Of a stretch of 64,000 nucleotides of DNA, positions 35,157-41,763 are shown piece after piece. This DNA comes from a bacterium. Lineage in GTDB: Bacteria > Desulfobacterota > Binatia > Binatales > Binataceae. The translations under genes and the position numbers were made by a program. Position 1 is the stretch's first letter, and each line of letters opens with the position of its first letter. The DNA is taken from positions 1 through 64,000 of the forward strand of contig JADBKU010000013.1 in the NCBI GenBank assembly GCA_014896235.1. The letters run 5' to 3'. Below the pieces are notes generated by a model, which worked only from the letters and a program-made list of their open reading frames with translations, did not search any database and was not told the DNA's origin.

Positions 35157-36221
35157 TCAGGGAATCACCGCGCACTTGAGCGCGGCGCTCCGTTCGAGCA
35201 TCGCGAATACTTCCGTCAATTGGTCGAGCCGCCGGCGCGCATTGATCAGGCGGCCCGCGCCCAGCCGCCGCGCGCTCAGCATCGCGAACGCGGCCGTAAC
35301 GTCGCGCGGTCGAAAATGAAACGGGGCGAGCAGCGTCAAATTGTCGTAGTGCATGCGCCGGGTATCCACGCTCAGCGCCGTTCCCGCCGCGCATCCGCCG
35401 AAAAACACCACGCGGCCGCCGCGGCGCACGCGCCGGAACGCCGCCTCCCATCCCGCGACTTGCCCGGTGCATTCGATCACGAGGTCCGGCCCGTAGCCGC
35501 CGTTGAGCGCGCCGATCGCGCGCGCGGCGTCGTCGCACGCCGCGTCGATTACGCGGTCGGCGCCCAGCTCGCCCGCCCATTGCAGCCGCTTGCCGCCGCG
35601 CCCGGCGATCACGACCTGACGCACGCCCGCCGCCTTCAGCGCCATCGCGTGCATGATTCCGAACGCGCCGGCGCCGATAATCAGCACGCATTCGTCCGGC
35701 TCCGGCCGCGCCATCTCCTGCGCGTGGACCACGCACGAAAGCGGCTCAAGCAGCGCAGCCTCCTCGAACGGCAGCGCGGGCGGCTTGTGGAAAGCGTTGC
35801 GGGCGACGATATGCGCCGGCAGCAGCAGGTAGTCCGCATACGCGCCCATCACCATGCGATCCATCGCCTGCGCGCACAAATTCTCCTGCCCGCGCACGCA
35901 ATAAAAACAGTGTCCGCACGGCGCCGTCGGCGCCGCCATCACCGCATCGCCCACCTTGAACTTTTCGACGCCCGGCCCTGCGGCTGCCACCACGCCGGCG
36001 AACTCATGGCCGAACGGCGCGGGCAGCTTCCACACCGGATGGCCCCGGCGCCACGTTTTCAGATCGGTGCCGCAACTTAGCGCGCATTCGATTTTGACCA
36101 GCAACTCGCCCGGACCGGGCGCGGGCGGCTCAAATTCGCGCAGCTCCAGCCGGCCCGGCTCAAGCAGCATCGCCTGCCGCGCGTGGATGCGGTCGGCGTA
36201 AATCTGCGCGGCTTCGTTCAC
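35157..36221 (-). CDS. zinc-dependent medium-chain dehydrogenase in the hopanoid operon
   Basis: A 354-residue medium-chain alcohol/polyol dehydrogenase. Catalytic zinc ligands are C50 (ALSCGTD) and H72-E73 (FGHEFAG); the structural zinc site is the four Cys of CGHCFYCVRGQENLC (102, 105, 108, 116); the NAD(P) Rossmann motif is IIGAGAFGIMHAMALKAAG. This set resembles sorbitol, threonine and ribitol-phosphate dehydrogenases. The start GTG at 36221 overlaps the FPP synthase stop by 4 bases (GTGA), so it is translationally coupled within the operon, between FPP synthase and squalene-hopene cyclase. By chemistry and position it is a candidate for the unassigned reduction of the ribosyl aldehyde to the bacteriohopanetetrol chain; that is inference. 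Confidence 0.88.
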   Translation of the reverse strand: MNEAAQIYADRIHARQAMLLEPGRLELREFEPPAPGPGELLVKIECALSCGTDLKTWRRGHPVWKLPAPFGHEFAGVVAAAGPGVEKFKVGDAVMAAPTAPCGHCFYCVRGQENLCAQAMDRMVMGAYADYLLLPAHIVARNAFHKPPALPFEEAALLEPLSCVVHAQEMARPEPDECVLIIGAGAFGIMHAMALKAAGVRQVVIAGRGGKRLQWAGELGADRVIDAACDDAARAIGALNGGYGPDLVIECTGQVAGWEAAFRRVRRGGRVVFFGGCAAGTALSVDTRRMHYDNLTLLAPFHFRPRDVTAAFAMLSARRLGAGRLINARRRLDQLTEVFAMLERSAALKCAVIP

Positions 36222-37153
36222 AGCTTGCGCTCCACCGCGTAGGCCGCAAGCGCTCGCAGCGGTTCCGCGCGGTTGTCGAATTCGCGCAGCGCATCAGTCG
36301 CCTGCGCGATCAGATTGTGCGCCAGTTCGCGCGCCCGCTCGACGCCCATCAGCGCCGGATAGGTTGACTTGCCCCGCGCGCCGTCCTTGTTGGTGCGCTT
36401 GCCGATCGCTTCGGTCGATGCTTCGACGTCCAACACATCGTCGATCACCTGAAACGCGAGTCCGAGCGCCCGGGCGTATTCGCGCAAAGCCGCAAGCTGC
36501 GCCGGGTTCGCGCCGCCGAGCCGCGCGCCGCCGCACACCGCGGCCACGAACAGCGCGCCGGTTTTCCGCCGATGCATCACTTCGAGTTCCGCCAGGCCGA
36601 GCGCGCGCCCTTCGCCCAGCAGGTCGATCGCCTGGCCGCCGACCATTCCGGCCGAGCCCGCGGCTTCCGCCAGCTCCGCGATCGTTTCGAGCAACACCGC
36701 CGGCGACGCGGCCTGGGCGCCGCCGCGCGCCAGTACCTTGAACGCGTCGGTCAGCAGGCCGTCGCCCGCCAGCGTCGCGAGCGCCTCGCCGTAAACCTTG
36801 TGATTCGTCGGCCGGCCGCGGCGCAGATCGTCGTCGTCCATGCAGGGCAGGTCGTCGTGTATCAGCGAGTAGGTGTGAATCATTTCCATCGCGCACGCGT
36901 ATGGAAGCGCGGCGTCAAGCGCGCCGCCGACCGCCTCGCAGGCGGCAAGCGCCAGAATCGGACGCAGGCGTTTGCCGCCCGCAAGCAGGCTGTAACGCAT
37001 CGCTTCAAGCAGACGGGTCGCGGCGCCGTCGGACTCCGCGACCACTCCGGCCAGCGCGCGTTCAACGATCGCGCCGCGCGATTTCAGGTAGCCGCCGAGA
37101 TCGAACGCACGCGCCGAACCGCCGGCTTCGCCGTATGGCTTCGGTTCTGCCAT
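36218..37153 (-). CDS. ispA: farnesyl diphosphate synthase-type polyprenyl synthetase
   Basis: Condenses IPP with DMAPP and GPP to farnesyl diphosphate, the substrate of the fused HpnCD protein and of heme O synthase. The protein (about 311 residues) has GGKRLRPIL, the first Asp-rich motif HDDLPCMDDDDLRRGRPT and the second DDVLDVEA. The bulky residues before the first motif and the length are those of the bacterial FPP/GGPP group; FPP as product is inferred from the pathway context. The frame begins at GTG 37177; GGAGGA lies just upstream of a TTG at 37159 and an ATG at 37153, and I use the ATG. It follows hpnH by about 180 bp and couples to the dehydrogenase. Confidence 0.92.
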   Translation of the reverse strand: MAEPKPYGEAGGSARAFDLGGYLKSRGAIVERALAGVVAESDGAATRLLEAMRYSLLAGGKRLRPILALAACEAVGGALDAALPYACAMEMIHTYSLIHDDLPCMDDDDLRRGRPTNHKVYGEALATLAGDGLLTDAFKVLARGGAQAASPAVLLETIAELAEAAGSAGMVGGQAIDLLGEGRALGLAELEVMHRRKTGALFVAAVCGGARLGGANPAQLAALREYARALGLAFQVIDDVLDVEASTEAIGKRTNKDGARGKSTYPALMGVERARELAHNLIAQATDALREFDNRAEPLRALAAYAVERKL

Positions 37154-37333
37154 GCTCAATGCTTCGTCCTCCGCCACTCAGCCTTACGATCCGGATACGC
37201 CGCCGCCATCGTCCACTTGGCTGCGGTCGCCTCCGCGCCCGCGGCCTCACTCCAACCAAATCATCGATTCGTTCCGCCGGCGCCGGGGAAAGCACGCGCC
37301 GCTTCAATCGCCGCCGGCCGAACGCGGCCGGCT

Positions 37334-38338
37334 TCACGACAGATAATGCCGCATTACCCGCCAGGAATCCTTCAGGTTTTTGCCGAAATCGAGCGCGACC
37401 GTCCCCTCGAAACCCGAATGCAGCCGGCAATCCTTGCAGCGGATATCCTGCTTGGTCCGGTAATATTCCCAATCCGTCGCGGCGTGCAGCTCCTTGAAGG
37501 TTTGGTAATGCCCGTTCGTGATCAGATAACACGGGCCTTTCCAGCCGCGCGGATTGCGCGTGACCGTGGTCCACGGACTGCACAGCAAGTCTCGCTCCCC
37601 CACCAGGAAATCGAGGTAAAGCGGCGTGTTGATCAATTTGTAGTCGTCGGCGAGCTTGCGTACGCGCTCGAATTTGTACGGCATCTCGTCGGACTTCATA
37701 TAAAGATCGTCGTTGGTCAGCACCTGGTAGTGATAACCGGGCGTCACCAGCATGCCGTCCACCCCAAGTCCGCCGAGAAAGCGAATCAACTCCTCGACCT
37801 CTTCGGCGCTCGTTTCGCGGTAGATCGTCGAGTTGGTCTGCACCCGGTAGCCGCGCTCCTTGAGCAGCTTGATCATCTTGACGACGATATCGAAATGGCC
37901 CTTGCGCGCGAGCACGCGATCATTCGTTTCGCGCATGCCGTCGATATGCAGATTGAAGCTGAGATAGGGGCTGGGCGCGACCTGCTTGACGAACCGTTCG
38001 AGCAAAATCGCGTTGGTGCAGATCATCACGTGGCGGCGCTGCTCGCTGATCAGCCGTTGCGTGAGCGGCACGATATGCTTGTACATCAGCGGTTCGCCGC
38101 CGCAGATCGAAACGATCGGCGCATCCGCTTCCTGAGCCGAGCCGAGGGCGTCCTCGAGCGGCATCTGATCGCGGATCGTGTCTTTGTATTCGACAATCCT
38201 GCCGCATCCGATACAAGCGAGATTGCACGCGTGCAACGGCTCGAGCATCAGCACCAGCGGAAAATACTTTTCGCCCGCCCGCTTTTTGCGGCGCATGTGG
38301 CGTCCAATATCGATCATCTGTCTGAGCGGAACGCGCAT
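37334..38338 (-). CDS. hpnH: HpnH, radical SAM adenosylhopene synthase
   Basis: Attaches the 5'-deoxyadenosyl group of SAM to hopene, the first side-chain step of extended hopanoids. The 334-residue protein has the radical SAM cluster motif CNLACIGC in EPLHACNLACIGCGRIVEY, the SAM-contact ICGGEPLMYKHI, and a C-terminal Cys set (GPCYLITNGHY, CKDCRLHSGFEG). The ATG at 38338 (MRVPLRQMIDIGRH) has AGGAG about 10 bases upstream and leaves 37 bases after the tetR stop; the open frame to 38413 would overlap tetR and is less likely. It opens the structural part of the hopanoid operon. Confidence 0.94.
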   Translation of the reverse strand: MRVPLRQMIDIGRHMRRKKRAGEKYFPLVLMLEPLHACNLACIGCGRIVEYKDTIRDQMPLEDALGSAQEADAPIVSICGGEPLMYKHIVPLTQRLISEQRRHVMICTNAILLERFVKQVAPSPYLSFNLHIDGMRETNDRVLARKGHFDIVVKMIKLLKERGYRVQTNSTIYRETSAEEVEELIRFLGGLGVDGMLVTPGYHYQVLTNDDLYMKSDEMPYKFERVRKLADDYKLINTPLYLDFLVGERDLLCSPWTTVTRNPRGWKGPCYLITNGHYQTFKELHAATDWEYYRTKQDIRCKDCRLHSGFEGTVALDFGKNLKDSWRVMRHYLS

Positions 38339-38375
38339 CGATTCGAAGCTCCTGGCAGTCCTCGCAAGTAATCGG

Positions 38376-39068
38376 TTAAAGCTCGGGCGGCGCGTCTTTC
38401 GCGGTTCCCGCACGGCCGCCGAACAGCCACTGCCGGATCATCGCGATCGCGCTCGCAACGTCGGCGTCGGCGTTTTCGGCGAACAACATCTCAATCAAAG
38501 TTCCGTTCAGCATCGACAGCAGCATCCGCGCCACCGCCGCGGCCGGAAAATCCTTGAGGCACAGGTCTTTGGCCTGGGCGCGTCCGATCAGATCGACCAA
38601 CAGGCCGCGATAGCCGTCGTAAAGCTGCATCACCGGGCCGGTCAGCGCGTCCGAGGCCAGCTCGCCGCGCATCAATTGCGCCACGAAAAAACGGATCGAA
38701 CTCGCGTTGTCACGCACGAACATCAGGTAAAGTTCGACCAGCTGCATGATCTGCGCGACTTCGCCGAGCGCGCCCGCCTCCTCGGCGAAATCGATTACGT
38801 ACGGCTCGAGCAGGCGGTTCAACACCGCCATGAACAGATCTTCCTTGGTCTTGAAGTGCCAGAAGATCAGCGCCTTGCTGACATTGGCGGCGCGCGCCAC
38901 TTCTGCCATCGAGGTCTCGTGGAAACCCCGATTGGCGAAGAGCTTGATCGCCGCTTTCAGAATCTCGTCGCGGGACTCCGGCGCGCGCAACTCGGCAGCG
39001 CCGGCGCCCTGCTCCGCCGAGTTCATTTTGTTTGCGGCCGCCACCGATTCGCCGAGCCTCTCAGACAT
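38376..39068 (-). CDS. TetR-family regulator heading the hopanoid operon
   Basis: A 230-residue one-component regulator. The N-terminal helix-turn-helix (RDEILKAAIKLFANRGFHET then MAEVARAANVSKALIFWHFK) is typical TetR; the C-terminal ligand domain (about 90-210) is all-helical and hydrophobic, as in lipid- or drug-responsive members. The ATG at 39068 lacks a strong ribosome binding site. The gene is the first of the co-directional set, 37 bp before hpnH, so it most likely controls its own transcription and the hopanoid genes; a ligand among isoprenoids or membrane stress signals is a guess. A candidate promoter lies about 100-130 bases upstream. Confidence 0.88.
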   Translation of the reverse strand: MSERLGESVAAANKMNSAEQGAGAAELRAPESRDEILKAAIKLFANRGFHETSMAEVARAANVSKALIFWHFKTKEDLFMAVLNRLLEPYVIDFAEEAGALGEVAQIMQLVELYLMFVRDNASSIRFFVAQLMRGELASDALTGPVMQLYDGYRGLLVDLIGRAQAKDLCLKDFPAAAVARMLLSMLNGTLIEMLFAENADADVASAIAMIRQWLFGGRAGTAKDAPPEL

Positions 39069-39305
39069 GGAGGAATCGCCATCGTATGCGAGAGTTTGAC
39101 GCCGCGCCCGCGTTTCCGACCGGAGGAATCGAATTGAGCGGCGGCCTCAAATAAATTCTGAAAAAACGATGATAATTCCCTAACCATCCGGTCAATGAAC
39201 CATCGTAACCGCCATCGGATGAAAGTCAATAGGGCTGACCGGCGATCCAGTCCGATCGGTCAGGACAAGCCGAAAGATGCGGCGCGAGCGAACGGCGCGG
39301 CGGAA
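39069..39305. promoter_or_regulatory. regulatory region before the tetR-hopanoid operon
   Basis: The 237 bp between tetR and the Gfo/Idh gene holds no gene. It is A/T-rich around 39150-39180 and contains the -35/-10 candidate listed separately. I do not see a clean palindrome that could be called a TetR operator. Confidence 0.45.
39169..39195 (-). promoter_or_regulatory. candidate -35/-10 promoter of the hopanoid operon
   Basis: On the minus strand TTGACC (39195-39190) and TATCAT (39174-39169) each match the sigma-70 consensus at 5 of 6 positions, but the spacer is only 15 bases. It sits about 100 bases before the tetR start codon. Confidence 0.4.
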
Positions 39306-40331
39306 CTAGACCAGCCGCATCGGGGCGCCGTCTGACGCCGCGGAGCGACGCGCGGCGGCGATCGCCAGCACCGCCAATTTCGCCTCGGCGAGATTTCGGG
39401 CCGCAACCGCGCCGCCGTGCCCCTGCGCGATCGCATCGACGAATTCCGCAGCCATTTTGACGAACCATGCCGCGTGATAGGAGTCGTCCGGCTGATCGGC
39501 GACGCTATGGTCACGAGAATTGCCCGACCGATCGGTTAGGACTACTTGATCTCCGTCGATCTCCAAGGCGCCATTGGTCCCGAATATCGCCGCCGAGGTG
39601 CGGCGCACGGTCGCGCGCCACGACAGATTGATCGACGCGAGGCGACGGTCGGGATATTCCAATCGCAAATCGGCAAAATCTTCGGCCGCGGCGCCATCCG
39701 GCCGGTCCAGCCATGCCGAGACCGTCATGGGCGCCACGCCGCCCATCAGCCACTGGGCGAGATAAAGCGTGTGCCAGCCATGATCTATGAGGATTCCGCC
39801 GCCGGATTTCAGATCGGTCCGCCAACGTTCGCCATTGACTGCCGTGCCGCCCGCTCCTGCCGGTCCGGGACGCCACCTGGTCAAAACCAGATGGACAATC
39901 CGGCCGAGCCGTCCGGATGCAATCAACTGATGCGCTGTATGATAGGGCGGCGCGTGTTTCCAGTTATGTACGCACATCAGAACGCGACGGTTCGCGGCCG
40001 CCAATTTTTCCAGATCATCGAATTCGGTTGGATCGAGACAAAGGGGCTTCTCAACCAGCACGTGCGCGCCCGCGGCCAACGCTTTGCGCGCCGCCGCGGC
40101 ATGAAACGCCGGCGGACTCGCGATATCGACGAAATCGGGCGCCTCGCCCTCGAGCATCAGGTCGAAGTCGTCGTAAATTCTGACGTTTTTGAGCAGCTTT
40201 AGCGCTTGATGACGTCGTTCGGGCGAAGGCTCGTGGATTGCGGCAAGCGAAATCTCCGGCCGCGCTCGCCATCCCGGCAGATGCGCCTGCGCGGCGACCG
40301 CGCCGAAACCCGACAATACGCCGCGCAACAC
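39306..40331 (-). CDS. Gfo/Idh/MocA-family oxidoreductase
   Basis: A 341-residue NAD(P)-dependent sugar- or cyclitol-type oxidoreductase. The N-terminal Rossmann part has FGAVAAQAHLPGWRARPEIS and the family signature AGAHVLVEKPLCLDPTEFDD with the Lys of EKP; the catalytic His/Asp stretch is GGGILIDHGWHTLYLAQWLM. The start is a GTG at 40331, two bases after the stop of the delta formate dehydrogenase gene, with GGAGAA about 11 bases upstream; the frame open further upstream overlaps that gene in another frame. The tight spacing implies co-expression with the delta subunit, though no functional link is known. The substrate is unknown. Confidence 0.85.
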   Translation of the reverse strand: MLRGVLSGFGAVAAQAHLPGWRARPEISLAAIHEPSPERRHQALKLLKNVRIYDDFDLMLEGEAPDFVDIASPPAFHAAAARKALAAGAHVLVEKPLCLDPTEFDDLEKLAAANRRVLMCVHNWKHAPPYHTAHQLIASGRLGRIVHLVLTRWRPGPAGAGGTAVNGERWRTDLKSGGGILIDHGWHTLYLAQWLMGGVAPMTVSAWLDRPDGAAAEDFADLRLEYPDRRLASINLSWRATVRRTSAAIFGTNGALEIDGDQVVLTDRSGNSRDHSVADQPDDSYHAAWFVKMAAEFVDAIAQGHGGAVAARNLAEAKLAVLAIAAARRSAASDGAPMRLV

Positions 40332-40333
40332 CG

Positions 40334-40561
40334 TCAGCGGTTCTCCGCAGGCACGGCGAGCGTCAGCACCGCCTCGCGAACGATCGGGGTCAACTCGTCG
40401 CCGCCCGCCGCCGCATAGGCAATTATTTCGCGCCGCATCCGAGGCTCCCAAAAACTCTTCAGATGTTGCGCGATCGCGGCGACGGCTTCGTCATGATCGG
40501 ACGCTGATTCAAAAAATTCGCCGATTTCGTTGGCCATCGAGGCCAGATGATGCCGGTCCAT
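40334..40561 (-). CDS. fdsD: formate dehydrogenase delta subunit
   Basis: A 75-residue protein matching the small delta subunit or accessory factor of NAD-dependent molybdenum formate dehydrogenases. Diagnostic stretches are MANEIGEFFESASDHDEAVA and the highly conserved SFWEPRMRREIIAYAAAGG. It is normally the last gene of fdsGBACD operons; here it is separated from the alpha-subunit gene by a DUF4239 membrane-protein gene on the same strand. It directly precedes the Gfo/Idh gene with 2 bases between stop and start. The FdhD/FdsC sulfurtransferase that inserts sulfur into the cofactor is not seen nearby. Confidence 0.88.
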   Translation of the reverse strand: MDRHHLASMANEIGEFFESASDHDEAVAAIAQHLKSFWEPRMRREIIAYAAAGGDELTPIVREAVLTLAVPAENR

Positions 40562-40765
40562 ACCAAGCTCTTCGTCTCGCGGCGCGGGCGCGTGGATGGA
40601 TCATCCCAAGAACGACTGAATAACGAAAGACCCATGTCCGCGCTGAAATCAATCGATCGCCGCGCGCTCGCTAGCGCAGTGCAAAAGGCTCGCATCGTGC
40701 GCGATTAATCGTCAGCGCAGCCGTCGCGCAAGCGATTACGCGCCGTTTTCCGTGTTGCTGACCGA

Positions 40766-41602
40766 TCAATGCGGCGGCTGCAACGACTCGGCCGGCGCGT
40801 CCGTGACGTCATTCGGCGCCACGGCCGAACCGGGCGTGCGTTGCGGAACCGCCGCCAGAGTGCGGTTAAGCGTCAACATTTGCTGCTGGCTCACCTCGAT
40901 CGAACCGCTGCGCGGAGCGTCGAGATCAGCGATTAATCCAAGGACTGCCGCAACTGCGATCGGCAATACAAGACTCAAAACAGAAAAACGTTTGCGTTCA
41001 ATATGACCGGTTAGAAACACCGCCAAAATTGAAACGGCTCCCAGCGTGGCCCAGACCGTTAAGGGAATCCGATCGTCGAGCGCGTCACGCCGCTTGGCGG
41101 CGAAATCTATCAGATCGTTAAGCGACTGGATGAACAGCGATGTCGCCACCGTCGGCTGCGCCTTGACCGCCGCGGCTGCATCGAACCAAAGCCGCGCCTG
41201 CAGACGGGACGCCCGATCCAGCGCGGCCGCTATACGCTGCTGATCATACCCTGCTCGATAGAAATCCAGCCGCGCAGTCGCGTATTCACGCAGGGCATTC
41301 TGCGCATCGATGCGATATGGATCAGGTACGAAAGATGCCCGCAGAAAGGCCGTTCCGAGCGTGTTGGATTCGTCAAGCACCATAGTGCGGCGGGTTTCGT
41401 ACCGCGACAACGCCATCGCAAAGGTAAATCCTAGCAGTAGCCCCAGCAACGCCAAGATCGCCCCTTGCACGGTGTTCGAAACTTCGAGTTCGCCCGGATT
41501 TATTCGCGCGCCGATTAGACCGCCTGTGTAGTAAATCGCCACGAGCGATATGATCGCGATGAAGAAAACAACGCCAGGTTGGTTCAGGAATTCGCCAGCC
41601 AT
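40766..41602 (-). CDS. DUF4239-type membrane protein
   Basis: A 278-residue membrane protein resembling the DUF4239 (bestrophin-like) family. Two N-terminal membrane helices (about residues 8-27 and 44-65, the latter VQGAILALLGLLLGFTFAMA) precede an amphipathic helical segment with ETRRTMVLDESNTLGTAFLR, a recognisable family mark, and two more helices near the C-terminus (RIPLTVWATLGAVSILAVFL and FSVLSLVLPIAVAAVLGLIA). Function is unknown. I use the ATG at 41602 because the upstream 30 residues of the frame are charged and uncharacteristic, but there is no clear ribosome binding site. It sits between the alpha and delta genes of formate dehydrogenase, on the same strand. Confidence 0.75.
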   Translation of the reverse strand: MAGEFLNQPGVVFFIAIISLVAIYYTGGLIGARINPGELEVSNTVQGAILALLGLLLGFTFAMALSRYETRRTMVLDESNTLGTAFLRASFVPDPYRIDAQNALREYATARLDFYRAGYDQQRIAAALDRASRLQARLWFDAAAAVKAQPTVATSLFIQSLNDLIDFAAKRRDALDDRIPLTVWATLGAVSILAVFLTGHIERKRFSVLSLVLPIAVAAVLGLIADLDAPRSGSIEVSQQQMLTLNRTLAAVPQRTPGSAVAPNDVTDAPAESLQPPH

Positions 41603-41763
41603 CCGACGATCTTGTCCAAAAGTCGCTTTATGATACTTCAAATCAGATAGCTGTGCTCGATTTATCCTTCTCGGGAAATCTTTACTCGGCATCGCTCAGC
41701 ATCGCAAGCGTCCGGCGCGTATAAGATTGCGGCAATAGCCAAACGCGTGAGCCGGCCTGGCGG

